Source: Corynebacterium casei LMG S-19264 (GTDB taxonomy: Bacteria; Actinomycetota; Actinomycetes; Mycobacteriales; Mycobacteriaceae). From it: a stretch of DNA of 64,000 nt. The notes below the pieces were generated by a model. That model saw only the letters and a list, made by a program, of their open reading frames with translations, searched no databases and was not told the DNA's origin. Of this stretch, positions 32,572 to 42,792 are shown one piece after another. The position numbers were made by a program, and so were the translations under genes. How positions within the stretch are numbered: position 1 is the stretch's first letter; each line of letters opens with the position of its first letter. The stretch is from NCBI RefSeq assembly GCF_000550785.1, contig NZ_CP004350.1, forward strand, positions 1,592,009-1,656,008, read 5' to 3'.

Positions 32572-33564
32572 CTACTCGTCTTCTTCTTCTTCGTACGCTA
32601 AATCATTCGTGGCTTCATTGGTATCTGGAATACCCAACTCCTGCGCACGACGGTCCGCCATTGAAAGCAAGCGACGGATACGACCTGCCACGGCATCCTT
32701 GGTCATCTGCGGCTCTGCAAGTCGGCCAAGCTCTTCGAGCGATGCTTGTCGATGCTGCACGCGCAGGGTACCAGCATCGGCCAGATGCTCCGGTACGTCA
32801 TCGCCCAAGATTTCCATGGCGCGCTCTACTCTCGCGGCCGCGGTCACGGCAGCACGGGCGCTGCGGCGCAGGTTAGCGTCATCGAAGTTGACCAACCGGT
32901 TCTCAGATGCCCTAACCTCACGGCGCTTGCGCTTGTCTTCCCACGTCAGACGGGTTACTTGCGCGCCCATTCGAGTGAGAAGTGCACCGATGGCATCACC
33001 ATCACGGATAACCACGCGGTCGGCACCACGTGTCTCCTTCGTTTTCGCGGCAATGCCAAGTCGACGTGCACAACCAACGAGCGCCAGGGCAGCTTCTTGG
33101 CACGGGCAGACAACTTCGAGTGACGACGAGCGACCAGGCTCGGTTAATGATCCAGCGGCTAGGAATGCACCACGCCAGGCAGCTTCGTTATCTGCGATGG
33201 ATCCGGAAACCACCTGTGGTGGCAGACCTACTACTGGGTGCCCGGAGCGAGTGACCAGACCCAGGCGTCGCGTGAGTTCCTTAGCGCCGGCACCAATACG
33301 CAGCTGAATGCGGGACTTTTTGGTCGAGCCTGGAGGGCCCACGACATGGCTTGAAACCTTAATGTCGTACATCTCTTCAATGGAGGACACCAAGCGATCT
33401 GTGATCGCCTGGTCTTCTAATTCAATTTCATAAGCGAGCTGGCCATTGGAGGTTTGTAGTTGACCTGCAAAGCGAAGAATAGCTGCGATCTCTGCAGCTC
33501 GGGCGCTCGGACGGGTTATCGTCGTCGCCGTTAGTTCCTTCTTGACGTCATCGGTCAATGCCAC
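32572..33564 (-). CDS. whiA: WhiA sporulation-type regulator
   Basis: A 330-residue protein with an N-terminal fold related to LAGLIDADG homing endonucleases (about residues 20-210) and a C-terminal helix-turn-helix (about residues 240-310, ending [14 protein letters not shown]). It has lost endonuclease activity in known members. In Streptomyces WhiA controls sporulation and division genes with WhiB; in non-sporulating corynebacteria it is conserved and probably linked to division. An acidic tail (EEEEDE) ends the protein. The uvrC-rapZ-yvcK-whiA order is typical. Confidence 0.93.
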   Translation of the reverse strand: MALTDDVKKELTATTITRPSARAAEIAAILRFAGQLQTSNGQLAYEIELEDQAITDRLVSSIEEMYDIKVSSHVVGPPGSTKKSRIQLRIGAGAKELTRRLGLVTRSGHPVVGLPPQVVSGSIADNEAAWRGAFLAAGSLTEPGRSSSLEVVCPCQEAALALVGCARRLGIAAKTKETRGADRVVIRDGDAIGALLTRMGAQVTRLTWEDKRKRREVRASENRLVNFDDANLRRSARAAVTAAARVERAMEILGDDVPEHLADAGTLRVQHRQASLEELGRLAEPQMTKDAVAGRIRRLLSMADRRAQELGIPDTNEATNDLAYEEEEDE

Positions 33565-33631
33565 TGTAGAAATCTCCCTGCCTTCTTAATTACTCGTCCT
33601 AATGAATTATTTAACGATAGCGCACCACTGC

Positions 33632-34639
33632 TTATTGAGCCGCAGTGCCCTGAGTTGCTTGAGCAGCCACCCATTCGCTGTACATAGAATCAAGGACGCT
33701 AGCCAGCTTAGCTGGATCATGGCGGTTGAGCTCTAATCCATCATCCGTGACCATGCAAACATCTGCGAAAACGACTTCTGCACCCAACTGCTTGGAAGCA
33801 CGCTGCACATGGCTTCTTTCACCTCCCGCAAGGTCCAAATTGCGATCGATGACCACGCGGTCGACCTGAAGCTTTGGCGCGTGCTGTGCCAAGACGTGCA
33901 GGTGGCGCTCAACGGAGAAACCACTTGTCTCCCCTGGTTCGACCGACAGGTTGAGAACCAGAACGCGCAGAGCCTTCGATCGAGAAATTGCATCCACAAT
34001 CTGTGGGACCAGCATGTGCGGCAACACTGAAGAGAACCAGGAGCCGGGGCCAATGGTGATGATGTCAGATTCATTAATAGCCTGCAGCGCACGTGGGTTA
34101 GCCTGCGGATCATTGGGCTTAAGATGCACGCGGCGCACCTGGCCCGGGGTGGTAGCTACTGCTACCTGTCCCCTGACAGAGCGAATAATGCGCGGGTCAT
34201 CATCAAGACCCGCGACTTCCGCCTCAATGCTCAGCGGACGGTTCACCATGGGGAGAACGCGACCATAAGAATCAGTAAGTTCCGCGACCTTATCCAAAGC
34301 CGCTTGCATATCACCGAGCACCTCAGCGAGGCCCGCAATCATCAAGTTACCAACCGCGTGACCGGCCAATGCGCCAGTGCCGCCAAAGCGATGCTGCAAG
34401 GTCTTTGCCCACAAAGTGCCGTTGTCATCATTGCGACTGAGCGCTGCAAGAGCCATTCGCAGATCACCCGGAGGAATAATGTCTAGTTCACGGCGCAAGC
34501 GGCCTGAAGAACCACCATCATCTGCCACCGTAACGATGGCAGAGATATTCGCCGGATCACACTGACGCGCGGCTAAAAGCGTCTGGAACAAGCCATGTCC
34601 GCCGCCGAGACAAGCAATGTTGACGGGAGAAGTACTCAA
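33632..34639 (-). CDS. yvcK: YvcK/CofD-like gluconeogenesis factor
   Basis: A 335-residue CofD-fold protein. ACLGGGHGLFQTL near residue 8 and the VTVADDGGSSGRLR motif near residue 40 identify the family, which binds UDP-sugars and supports cell-wall synthesis and growth on gluconeogenic carbon. I start at TTG 34639 (MSTSPVNIA), which has AAGGAG 4 nt upstream; an in-frame TTG at 34657 lacks a ribosome site. It lies between rapZ and whiA. Confidence 0.9.
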   Translation of the reverse strand: MSTSPVNIACLGGGHGLFQTLLAARQCDPANISAIVTVADDGGSSGRLRRELDIIPPGDLRMALAALSRNDDNGTLWAKTLQHRFGGTGALAGHAVGNLMIAGLAEVLGDMQAALDKVAELTDSYGRVLPMVNRPLSIEAEVAGLDDDPRIIRSVRGQVAVATTPGQVRRVHLKPNDPQANPRALQAINESDIITIGPGSWFSSVLPHMLVPQIVDAISRSKALRVLVLNLSVEPGETSGFSVERHLHVLAQHAPKLQVDRVVIDRNLDLAGGERSHVQRASKQLGAEVVFADVCMVTDDGLELNRHDPAKLASVLDSMYSEWVAAQATQGTAAQ

Positions 34640-34844
34640 CTCACTCCTTGGGTTCAAGGCACTGCCCTACTCATCGCTGATGTGCAACCAGTGGGGCAAT
34701 TGCTAACTAATGTGAAAAAGAGATTAATTATCACACGATACAACAAACCTGAGAGATACTTGTCTTGCTCAGCAATGAAGACTCCCGCCGTAGTAGAAAG
34801 TCTCGAACCATTAGCTGTTCTCAGGGGTACATTGTCCGCATCAA

Positions 34845-35720
34845 TTAATCACGATTGATATCTCTGTGCAAGACGTTGACGTCGAGCTCTTCTCGCTCGT
34901 CGCGCAAACGGCGCACAATCTCTTCGGCAACGGCTACCGAGCGGTGGTGCCCACCGGTACAACCAACACCAACCGTGATGAAGTTCTTGCCCTCATGACG
35001 GTAGCCGTCCATCATCGAATCCAACATGACGAGAAAATTATCGATAAAAGGTGCAGCGGCATCTTGGCTCAGGACGTAGTCCGACACCGGTTCATCGGTA
35101 CCGCGGAATCCGCGTAGCTCTGGGACCCAGTAAGGGTTCGGGAGGAAGCGCACGTCCACAACCAAATCAGCATCGCGCGGGGAACCGTGCTTGAAACCAA
35201 ATGACTGCACGGTAATGTGCTGTTCGCTTTCACTCATCGAACCGAACGAAGCTTCGATAGCGCGGCGCAGGTCATGAACTGACAGTGCGGTTGTATCAAT
35301 AATGACATCCGCTGCCCCACGCACAGACTCCATAGCTTCGCGCTCACGGGTAATCCCGATTTTCAGCGTGTCACCCTTTTGCAGCGGGTGGGTACGACGC
35401 ACGGAGTCAAAACGACGTATCAATACATCATCGCGCGCATCGAGAAAGAGGATGCTTGGCTTTACGCCAATAGCTTCAAGATCTTCGACGGTCTCTTTGA
35501 TGGATCCCGGGAAAACGCGGGATCGCGTATCGGTCACGACCGCCATTGGGCGGACAGGTGGGTCATTTTCTTGGCCCGCTTTAAACACCTCGGCGATGAG
35601 AAACGGGGGAAGATTGTGAGAAACGTAGTAGCCCTTGTCTTCCAATACCTTTGATGCCGAGCTTAGACCGGCACCAGACATTCCAGTCAGCAAAATCGGT
35701 GGCATCTCTGTGGTTGTCAT
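34845..35720 (-). CDS. rapZ: RapZ/YvcJ-type nucleotide-binding protein
   Basis: A 291-residue RapZ family protein. The N-terminal P-loop region reads [10 protein letters not shown], so the usual Walker lysine is Leu here. The C-terminal domain has [19 protein letters not shown] and [14 protein letters not shown], which are highly conserved. In E. coli RapZ controls a small RNA; in Gram-positives its role is unclear. ATG 35720 (MTTTEMPP) is preferred to the frame opening at 35747, but neither has a strong ribosome site. Confidence 0.9.
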   Translation of the reverse strand: MTTTEMPPILLTGMSGAGLSSASKVLEDKGYYVSHNLPPFLIAEVFKAGQENDPPVRPMAVVTDTRSRVFPGSIKETVEDLEAIGVKPSILFLDARDDVLIRRFDSVRRTHPLQKGDTLKIGITREREAMESVRGAADVIIDTTALSVHDLRRAIEASFGSMSESEQHITVQSFGFKHGSPRDADLVVDVRFLPNPYWVPELRGFRGTDEPVSDYVLSQDAAAPFIDNFLVMLDSMMDGYRHEGKNFITVGVGCTGGHHRSVAVAEEIVRRLRDEREELDVNVLHRDINRD

Positions 35721-35809
35721 GCGTGCCAGTCTATCGTGAATGGGCATATCCCGGCAGCGTAAACAAGTGATGTTGGGATAACGATCTCACAAAGATCATT
35801 TCATGAAGG

Positions 35810-37861
35810 CTAAGCGCGAAGATGCTCAAAGATCGTCGATGCCATCTTCGGACCGATCCCCTTGACTTCCGCAATTTGCTCTTCGCTTGCTTCCTTGAGC
35901 TTCTTGACGGATCCGAAGTGTTTGACTAAGTCGGTTCGCCGTGTCGGGCCCAATCCCGGGATGGAATCAAGCACCGATGCGCGCATCCGCTTGGAGCGCT
36001 GCTGGCGGTGGTACGTGATGGCGAAGCGGTGGGCTTCATCGCGAATTTGCTGAAGTAAATACAATGCTTGAGAGTTTCTGGGCAAAATAACCGGTTCATC
36101 ATCGCCTGGGACCCAGATTTCTTCTAGGCGTTTGGCAAGACCCACTAAAGTGACATCCACGATGCCTAGTTCATCAAACACTTTTTGCGCAGCAGCAACC
36201 TGGGGCGCGCCACCATCAACGATGAATAGTTGTGGTGGATAAGCAAACCTACGTGCGACATCGGTTGACTCCTCGATGACGTTTTCATCATCGAAGGTTG
36301 AGTCCTCGGCTTCTTCATCAGGATTGGCCAGTTTGTCTTCATTGTGGCGCTTGAATCGACGCTTAGTCACCTCGGCAATCGAACCCACGTCGTCTGAGCG
36401 GCCATCGCCCGCGGCTTCCTTGATACGGTATCGGCGGTAGTCAGACTTGCGCGGCAAGCCATCTTCAAACACCACCAGGGATGCCACCACATCGGTGCCT
36501 TGGATATGCGAAATATCCGTACACTCAATGCGCAAAGGCGCGGTTTCCATGCCAAGCGCTTCTTGAATATCCTGCAGCGCTGCCGAACGAGCCGTGAGGT
36601 CACCAACCCGCTTGAGCTTGTGTTGACGCAAAGAGTCCTTGGCGTTTTTCTCCACGGTCTCCATGAGGGCACGTTTGTCACCACGCTGCGGAACTCTCAT
36701 ATCAACCTGCGCGCCACGCAGTTCCTGAAGCAGTTCGCGGACCTGATCTGCTTCCTCAGGCATTGCTTGCACAAGAATTTCACGCGGCACGACGCGAACC
36801 TGCCGGGGTTCTTCGCGTGATTCTTGGTCCACGCCACGGCGCTCTAATGCGGCGTCTTCTTCTGCTTCAATCTTCTCCCTTTCCACGGCGTCGCCATAGA
36901 ACTGAATGAGAAAGTTCTGCATTAGAAGCGGAAGCGCCGGGTCCTCCGTGCCTTCATCTAGCTTTTCCAGGGTTGCTTGGTCGCCAACGCGTTCAACCAC
37001 CCATCCGCGTTGTCCACGGATGCGGCCATCACGGACGTGGAAGATCTGAACGGCTGCTTCCAGCTCATCGGTATGAAAGGCGATCAAGTCAGCATCCGTG
37101 CCATCACCAAAGACGACGGCCTGCTGTTCCATGATCTTGTTAATAGCGTCCAAGTCATCACGAAGGCGTGCCGCACGCTCAAATTCAAGAGCTTCAGAGG
37201 CTTCCTGCATCTGCGCTGTCAGCGCTCGTACAACATCGCCGGTGTTGCCGTTCATAAAAGAGATCAGCCGGTTGACGGTTTCGCGGTGCTCTTCTTCGCT
37301 CACGCGGCCGATGCATGGGGCATCACACTTGCCGATGTACCCCAGCAGGCAGGGACGTCCCAGCTTTTCATGGCGGTTATACACGCCCTTGGAACAGGTG
37401 CGCATTGGGAAAACACGAGTCAGCAGATCGAGAGTTTCACGAACAGCCCAGGCGTGAGAATACGGGCCAAAGTACCGAACGCCCTTGCGCCGCGGACCCC
37501 GGTAGAAGAATGCACGCGGAATCCGCTCACCCACTGAAACAGCCAGCATTGGGTAGGTTTTATCGTCTCGGTACTTGACGTTGAAGCGCGGATCAAACTT
37601 CTTAATCCAGGTGTATTCCAGTGCTAGTGCTTCTACTTCACTGGCAACCACGGTCCATTCCACGCTGGCTGCGGTCTGCACCATTTGCCGCGTGCGCGGA
37701 TGAAGCATGGTGAGCTCTTGGAAGTAGTTGGACAGGCGTGCGCGAAGGTTCTTTGCCTTGCCCACATACACCACGCGTTTATTTTCATCGCGGAACTTAT
37801 AGACGCCTGGGCCCGTTGGAATAGTTCCAGGGGCAGGCCGGTAGGTACTTGGATCTGCCAT
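35810..37861 (-). CDS. uvrC: Excinuclease ABC subunit C
   Basis: A 683-residue nucleotide excision repair nuclease. The GIY-YIG domain at residues 14-95 ([19 protein letters not shown]) cuts 3' of the lesion, a UVR motif near residue 210 binds UvrB, the RNase H-like domain at about 390-600 cuts 5', and two helix-hairpin-helix motifs close the protein ([17 protein letters not shown]). It heads the uvrC-rapZ-yvcK-whiA run. I see no LexA box in its short upstream gap. Confidence 0.95.
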   Translation of the reverse strand: MADPSTYRPAPGTIPTGPGVYKFRDENKRVVYVGKAKNLRARLSNYFQELTMLHPRTRQMVQTAASVEWTVVASEVEALALEYTWIKKFDPRFNVKYRDDKTYPMLAVSVGERIPRAFFYRGPRRKGVRYFGPYSHAWAVRETLDLLTRVFPMRTCSKGVYNRHEKLGRPCLLGYIGKCDAPCIGRVSEEEHRETVNRLISFMNGNTGDVVRALTAQMQEASEALEFERAARLRDDLDAINKIMEQQAVVFGDGTDADLIAFHTDELEAAVQIFHVRDGRIRGQRGWVVERVGDQATLEKLDEGTEDPALPLLMQNFLIQFYGDAVEREKIEAEEDAALERRGVDQESREEPRQVRVVPREILVQAMPEEADQVRELLQELRGAQVDMRVPQRGDKRALMETVEKNAKDSLRQHKLKRVGDLTARSAALQDIQEALGMETAPLRIECTDISHIQGTDVVASLVVFEDGLPRKSDYRRYRIKEAAGDGRSDDVGSIAEVTKRRFKRHNEDKLANPDEEAEDSTFDDENVIEESTDVARRFAYPPQLFIVDGGAPQVAAAQKVFDELGIVDVTLVGLAKRLEEIWVPGDDEPVILPRNSQALYLLQQIRDEAHRFAITYHRQQRSKRMRASVLDSIPGLGPTRRTDLVKHFGSVKKLKEASEEQIAEVKGIGPKMASTIFEHLRA

Positions 37862-37904
37862 GTTAAACTACTCCCCTTTTTTCGGCTGACGATGATTACT
37901 CCTC

Positions 37905-37945
37905 GTAGCTATCTCGTAGCGATTGGGAAGCTACGAGGTAGCTGC
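37905..37945 (-). terminator. Long hairpin between the PH-domain gene and uvrC
   Basis: Positions 37905-37920 and 37930-37945 form a 16-bp stem with two G-T pairs and a 9-nt loop. It separates the riboflavin/PH transcript from uvrC. No T-tract is present on the minus strand, so termination strength is uncertain. Confidence 0.6.
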
Positions 37946-37953
37946 GGGATGTA

Positions 37954-38550
37954 TTAATCCAGCGGCATGTACTTTGCTTCCAGTTCGCGGAACTGGCGGG
38001 TGGACATAATTGCCTTTTCCTTGTCACCGGACTGAATAGCCCAGACTGGAACATATTCAAAGTCTGGAAGCTCAATGCGCGCCATGCGGGAGCCTTCTGG
38101 GAAAGCCAAGCCGTAGATGACCTGCCATGGGTAAAAGCGGGTGCCAATAATATTGCGAACCTCGACGCCATCAGCGTTTGCGCGAAGCCGCGGACGGTTA
38201 AACACAATCCACGCCAGGATGGACAGCACGACACCGATGCCAGGGAAAGCGAACTTATCAATCAAAGTGATGTGAGCACCGGTGAACTCGATGTCCAGCA
38301 TGATGCCCATAAACAGGTGTACGGGGATGAGGATAGCGATACACAGCAAGGAAATCTTGCGCAGATATGGTGATTTGACGATCAATTCCCACGGCTTGGT
38401 GGAAGTCATAGCGAACGGATCGGCAGTGGTGTACGCCAGAATCTGTTCGTCGCTCAGCTTCTTCTTCGGTTGGTTGCCGCCTTGAAAATCCGTTTGCTTT
38501 GGGGGAACGGTATTTCCGGAGGTGTTGGCACCAGCCGTTGAGTCAGTCAT
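37954..38550 (-). CDS. PH-domain membrane protein
   Basis: A 198-residue protein with a polar N-terminus of about 50 residues (Thr, Gln, Lys rich), two hydrophobic segments (ISLLCIAILIPVHLFMGIML near residue 70, then FPGIGVVLSILAWIVF) and a C-terminal bacterial PH-like domain (VEVRNIIGTRFYPWQVIYGLAFP). Such actinobacterial proteins sit in the membrane and their role is unknown. It lies 15 bp after ribH and before uvrC, so it shares the rib transcript; that location is conserved in corynebacteria as far as I recall, but no link to flavins is shown. Confidence 0.8.
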   Translation of the reverse strand: MTDSTAGANTSGNTVPPKQTDFQGGNQPKKKLSDEQILAYTTADPFAMTSTKPWELIVKSPYLRKISLLCIAILIPVHLFMGIMLDIEFTGAHITLIDKFAFPGIGVVLSILAWIVFNRPRLRANADGVEVRNIIGTRFYPWQVIYGLAFPEGSRMARIELPDFEYVPVWAIQSGDKEKAIMSTRQFRELEAKYMPLD

Positions 38551-38565
38551 GGGTTAAGTCATCTC

Positions 38566-39057
38566 CTACAGTCCGCGCTTGGATGCACGTTCTTTAATAT
38601 TACGCAGTTGGAGCACAGTATCTAAAGCCGCTGCCATAGCCTCGACTCCTTTGTCTTCGGCGGCGCCCGGTGCTCCAGAGCGGTCCACTGCCTGGTCATG
38701 GGTATTTACAGTCAGCACGCCATTGGCAATCGGCTTGGACGAATCCAGCGCGATTCGAGTCAGACCTTGGGTAACAGAGTCACAAACATAATCGAAGTGA
38801 GGGGTTCCACCGCGGATAACGCAGCCCAATGCCACAACGGCATCATAATGACGGGCTGCTTCTCGAACCGCGACCGGAATCTCCAAAGCTCCGACAACGC
38901 GGAAGCCATCAGCTGTTGCTCCCAAGCGTTCTGCTTCAGCAAGAGCACGCTCATGGAGACGGTCACAGATATCTGCATTCCAGGTAGCGGTGATGACTGC
39001 TACGGAGATTCCGGTGGCATCAATTGCCGCTACTTCTGGAAGTCCTTCTTTGCTCAT
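38566..39057 (-). CDS. ribH: 6,7-dimethyl-8-ribityllumazine synthase
   Basis: A 163-residue lumazine synthase that condenses the RibD product and the RibA 3,4-dihydroxybutanone phosphate. The family motifs are VGALEIPVA near residue 55, [17 protein letters not shown] near residue 75 with the catalytic His, and [12 protein letters not shown]. It assembles as an icosahedral or pentameric shell in known members. Last riboflavin gene in the operon, 32 bp after ribBA. Confidence 0.94.
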   Translation of the reverse strand: MSKEGLPEVAAIDATGISVAVITATWNADICDRLHERALAEAERLGATADGFRVVGALEIPVAVREAARHYDAVVALGCVIRGGTPHFDYVCDSVTQGLTRIALDSSKPIANGVLTVNTHDQAVDRSGAPGAAEDKGVEAMAAALDTVLQLRNIKERASKRGL

Positions 39058-39089
39058 GCCCTTGCCTTCTTCAGCTGTCTGGTTAGTAC

Positions 39090-40361
39090 TTATTTGCCCT
39101 GGTGCTCTGCGTCCCAGCGCGCTACCTGTGGCAACACGTGGTTCATGCGATCACGCTTAGTGCGCAGGTAATCAATATTATCTTCGTTTGGTTCAACTTC
39201 AATTGAAGTGTGATTGGAAGCATCAACGCCGAAACCGCGCAGCCCTTCATCCTTATGTGGATTATTGGTCAGCAAGTTTGCGGACTTTACTCCCAAATCG
39301 CGAAGAATCTGTCCCGCAACGGAATACTCACGGGCATCTTCCGGCAGGCCCTGCTCCAGGTTGGCATCGACAGTATCCAGGCCAGAATCTTGCAAGCGGT
39401 ATGCCGCTAGCTTTGCCAGCAGGCCAATTCCGCGGCCTTCATGGCCACGCAGGTAGATAATGATGCCCTTGCCTGCTTCTTGGACCTTGCGCATGGATTC
39501 ATGCAGCTGCTGGCCACAGTCGCAGCGGCGGGAGTGGAATACGTCGCCGGTGAGGCACTCAGAATGCACGCGAACCAAAACCTCAGTTGCGCCGTTGAGG
39601 TCCTCAACGTCACCAACGATGAGAGCGATGTGCTCTTGGCCGTCGATATCGTGCTTGTATCCCAGTGACGTAAACGGGCCGAAGTCGGTGGGCAAACGGG
39701 TTTCCACGATGCGGCGAACCTGGGTTTCATTGTGGCGGCGCCATTCAATGAGCTGCTCAATGGAGATCATCTTCAGATCATGATCATCAGCGAAGCGACG
39801 CAGTTCTGGGTAGCGCGCCATATCAGTTGGGTCCTCTTCGGACACAATCTCGCACAACACGCCAGCTGGGCGCAGGCCAGCAAGACGAGCCAAATCGATG
39901 GCTGCCTCAGTGTGACCGTCACGCTCTAAAACGCCGTTAGGACGCGCTGCCAAGGGCACGACGTGACCGGGGCGGGTGAAACCATCCGCGGTAGAGAGTG
40001 GGTCAGCTAGACGCAGCATGGTTTCCGCGCGGCTGGTGGCAGAAATACCGGTGGAACCGGTCGCTGCATCAACGGTCACGGTATACGCAGTACCGCGAAC
40101 GTCTTCGTTTTTGCCCATCATGGGTGGCAGGTTCAGGCGCTTGCAGTCCTCCGGGAGCAGAGGTACGCAGATATAACCGGAGGAATACCGCACCATGAAA
40201 GCTACTAGCTCGGGGGTTGCCAGCTCAGCTGCGAAGATGAGGTCGCCTTCATTCTCACGGTCCTCGTTGTCAACAACAACTACCGCCTTGCCGGCGGCGA
40301 TATCAGCAATTGCGTTTTCGACAGAGTCCAGACGAACTGCATTATTACCAGGTGCGCTCAT
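39090..40361 (-). CDS. ribBA: Bifunctional 3,4-dihydroxybutanone-phosphate synthase / GTP cyclohydrolase II
   Basis: A 423-residue fusion that supplies both starting compounds of riboflavin synthesis. The N-terminal RibB domain (about 1-205) has [19 protein letters not shown] and the [13 protein letters not shown] motif. The C-terminal RibA domain (about 210-400) has [19 protein letters not shown] with the three zinc cysteines and [11 protein letters not shown]. Both active sites look intact. It lies 11 bp after ribC and 32 bp before ribH. Confidence 0.95.
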   Translation of the reverse strand: MSAPGNNAVRLDSVENAIADIAAGKAVVVVDNEDRENEGDLIFAAELATPELVAFMVRYSSGYICVPLLPEDCKRLNLPPMMGKNEDVRGTAYTVTVDAATGSTGISATSRAETMLRLADPLSTADGFTRPGHVVPLAARPNGVLERDGHTEAAIDLARLAGLRPAGVLCEIVSEEDPTDMARYPELRRFADDHDLKMISIEQLIEWRRHNETQVRRIVETRLPTDFGPFTSLGYKHDIDGQEHIALIVGDVEDLNGATEVLVRVHSECLTGDVFHSRRCDCGQQLHESMRKVQEAGKGIIIYLRGHEGRGIGLLAKLAAYRLQDSGLDTVDANLEQGLPEDAREYSVAGQILRDLGVKSANLLTNNPHKDEGLRGFGVDASNHTSIEVEPNEDNIDYLRTKRDRMNHVLPQVARWDAEHQGK

Positions 40362-40372
40362 AAGTTTCTAGC

Positions 40373-40987
40373 TTAGTCTCTATCCTCTGCCACATTGTGT
40401 TGGGGGCTAACCATCTTTTCAACATACTTTGCCAGCACGTCTACCTCGAGGTTTACCAAGGAATCTACCTGCAGTTCTCCCAGAATCGTATCCCGCAAGG
40501 TGACCGGGATGAGAGAAACCTCAAACCAGTCGGCACCGATGGAAGATACGGTCAAGGAGGTACCACTAATAGCGATGGAGCCCTTTTCCACCACGTAGTG
40601 CGCAAGCTCGTGCGGCAGTTCGAAGCGCAGGACTTCCCAATGCTCCGACGGGGTACGGGAAATTAGCTTCGCCGTGCCATCGACGTGGCCTTGCACGATG
40701 TGTCCGCCCAGGCGCGTGGTGGGCAGCAACGCACGCTCTAAGTTCACTGTGCTGCCGGCTGCAAGCTGTCCCAGCGCAGAACGGGTCAAGGACTCTTGCA
40801 TGATGTCGGCGATGAACGTGGAATCATTAAGCTCCGCGACAGTCAAGCACACGCCGTTGACGGAGATGGAGTCGCCGAGCTTGGCATCAGAAGTCACTAC
40901 TGGCGCATCGATGCTCATGCGAATGGAGTCACCGAGCTCCTGCAATTCAACGACCTTGCCCTTTTCTTCAACGAGCCCTGTAAACAA
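40373..40987 (-). CDS. ribC: Riboflavin synthase alpha subunit
   Basis: A 204-residue enzyme that dismutates two lumazines to riboflavin. Two homologous barrel halves are visible, beginning MFTGLVEEKGKV and GHIVQGHVDGTAKL, each with its own substrate residues. The SISVNGVCLTV loop near residue 42 and the equivalent in the second half are typical. Last step of the pathway encoded here. Also called ribE in other naming systems. Confidence 0.94.
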   Translation of the reverse strand: MFTGLVEEKGKVVELQELGDSIRMSIDAPVVTSDAKLGDSISVNGVCLTVAELNDSTFIADIMQESLTRSALGQLAAGSTVNLERALLPTTRLGGHIVQGHVDGTAKLISRTPSEHWEVLRFELPHELAHYVVEKGSIAISGTSLTVSSIGADWFEVSLIPVTLRDTILGELQVDSLVNLEVDVLAKYVEKMVSPQHNVAEDRD

Positions 40988-41034
40988 TCCAATCTCCTTT
41001 AAATCTTTAATGTGTTGATGCTGCTAGGAATTAT

Positions 41035-42081
41035 TTAGGAACTATCAGGGGTCTTGACATAGTTGATGAGCAGGTCATCTCCCAGAGCAATCACCTGGCC
41101 GCGAGAAAAACGCACGGCATCCTTCAATGTATTAGCCAACGGATGCGCAAGCACCGATATTCCCTCGCCCAACAGGATTGGGGCTTGATAGACCTGCACC
41201 CAGTCCACGAGGCCGGCATTCATGAATCCGGAGGCAAGGCCAGAGCCACCTTCGACCAGCACGTCGCGGGCACCGCTGGCGAAGAGTTCTTCCATGGCTA
41301 CGTCAATGTTGGCGTACTGTTCAAAGCCCAGGGAGTTGAGGTTGGAGGCATTCTCACCAACGTCGGCGAGGCTTCGCCTGCCGATGACCACGCGGCGCGG
41401 CTGATTTTCCCGTTGAGTTCCGTCCGAGTTGCGGGCGGTCAGCGAGGGATTATCGGTCAATGCGGTACCGGTACCGACGATGATGGCATCGCGGTGTTCG
41501 CGGTCCTCGTGGACGTGGTTGCGCGCTATATCTCCGGTAATCCATTGGCTGGTCCCATCAGAAGCCGCGGTGAAACCGTCAATGGTCTGCGCGAACTTCA
41601 AGGTCACATGCGGGCGACCAAGTTGTACGGATTTCAGCCACGGTAACAAGGCATCAGGCTCGCCCTGTGGGGTATGGAGCTGAGAAACGGAAATACCCGC
41701 CTCACGCAGCTCTTCGGCACCGCCGGCAGCATCCGGATTGGGGTCACTGTGCAGGTAAAAGACTTCCTTGATTCCCGCTTCAATCAAAGCGGATGTGCAC
41801 GGGCCAGTGCGGCCGGTGTGATTACAAGGCTCCAAGGTCACCACCGCGGTGGCGCCCTCAGTGTTCCCTGCGGCATCGGCTAGCGCCTGCACTTCAGCGT
41901 GCGCACCGCCGACCGGCTGAGTAGCGCCAGTGCCAACAATTTCACCGGAGGTGGAGACAATAACTGCGCCTACCGGCGGGTTCGGACTGGTGGTGCCGCG
42001 CACTTCCCATCCTGCAGACATGGCCTTGCGTAACGCCTCATCAATGATCGCCGAAGGCGCTTTTTCCGGTCGTGTGTCCAT
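41035..42081 (-). CDS. ribD: Bifunctional pyrimidine deaminase/reductase RibD
   Basis: A 348-residue protein for steps two and three of the pyrimidine branch of riboflavin synthesis. The deaminase domain (about 1-145) has the zinc site HAEVQAL and PCNHTGRTGPC; the reductase domain (about 150-340) has TLKFAQTIDGF and the VEGGSGLASGF nucleotide loop. It is 20 bp after rpe, and no room for an FMN riboswitch exists between them. First riboflavin gene of the operon. Confidence 0.93.
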   Translation of the reverse strand: MDTRPEKAPSAIIDEALRKAMSAGWEVRGTTSPNPPVGAVIVSTSGEIVGTGATQPVGGAHAEVQALADAAGNTEGATAVVTLEPCNHTGRTGPCTSALIEAGIKEVFYLHSDPNPDAAGGAEELREAGISVSQLHTPQGEPDALLPWLKSVQLGRPHVTLKFAQTIDGFTAASDGTSQWITGDIARNHVHEDREHRDAIIVGTGTALTDNPSLTARNSDGTQRENQPRRVVIGRRSLADVGENASNLNSLGFEQYANIDVAMEELFASGARDVLVEGGSGLASGFMNAGLVDWVQVYQAPILLGEGISVLAHPLANTLKDAVRFSRGQVIALGDDLLINYVKTPDSS

Positions 42082-42101
42082 AACTGCTTAATTCTTCCTG
42101 A

Positions 42102-42782
42102 TTAAAGCGTGGCCAGCTGGCGAAGGTTGTCTACTTCAGCTGCCTTGTCGTCCTTTTTGAAAATGGCAGAACCAGCCACAAAGGCATCACAGCCTGCTTC
42201 GGCACTTTCGCGAATGGTCTCAGCAGAGATTCCCCCATCAATCTCGATGATGGTTTCCAACTGCTGTTCATCAATAGCTGCGCGCAGCTTGCGCACCTTA
42301 TCCAACATTTCGGGCATGAACTTCTGCCCGCCAAAGCCTGGCTCCACGCTCATGACCAGTGCGAGGTCAAAGTGTGAGAGCTTGTCCAGCCAAGGCTCGA
42401 TCGGAGTGTTCGGCTTGATGGAAAAGCCTGCGCGCACGCCCAGGTCACGGATCTTTTGCGCCAAGTCCAGCGCTGCCTGCTCATCTTCTACGGCTTCCAC
42501 ATGGAAGATAATGCAATCCGCGCCGGCCTTCGCGTAGGTCTCTACCCACTTTTCTGGCTCTTCAATCATGAGGTGTACATCCAGGACCTGATCCGTGATG
42601 CCATCAACCACGGCGGTGATATCTGGCCCAAAAGACAGATTGGGAACGAAGTGTCCATCCATAATGTCGACGTGAATCCAGTCAGCGTTGGACACAGATT
42701 GCACCTCCTCCCCCAAGCGCACGAAATCGGCGGCGAGGATAGAAGGAGAAATAATTGGTGCGTTAAAAGAGCTGGAAGTCAT
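42102..42782 (-). CDS. rpe: Ribulose-phosphate 3-epimerase
   Basis: A 226-residue TIM-barrel epimerase that interconverts ribulose 5-phosphate and xylulose 5-phosphate, supplying tkt. IISPSILAADFVRLG near residue 10, HVDIMDGHFVPNLSFG near 40 and VMSVEPGFGGQKF near 145 contain its catalytic aspartates and metal histidines. ATG 42782 (MTSSS) gives the usual length; ATG 42791 is three codons upstream. The longer frame to 42881 would overlap rsmB and is not likely. Confidence 0.93.
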   Translation of the reverse strand: MTSSSFNAPIISPSILAADFVRLGEEVQSVSNADWIHVDIMDGHFVPNLSFGPDITAVVDGITDQVLDVHLMIEEPEKWVETYAKAGADCIIFHVEAVEDEQAALDLAQKIRDLGVRAGFSIKPNTPIEPWLDKLSHFDLALVMSVEPGFGGQKFMPEMLDKVRKLRAAIDEQQLETIIEIDGGISAETIRESAEAGCDAFVAGSAIFKKDDKAAEVDNLRQLATL

Positions 42783-42792
42783 GCTCCCCATC

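Noticed and set aside
42082..42101. FMN riboswitch before ribD
   Set aside because: Only 20 bp separate rpe and ribD, too little for the element, and none is seen further upstream in the operon.
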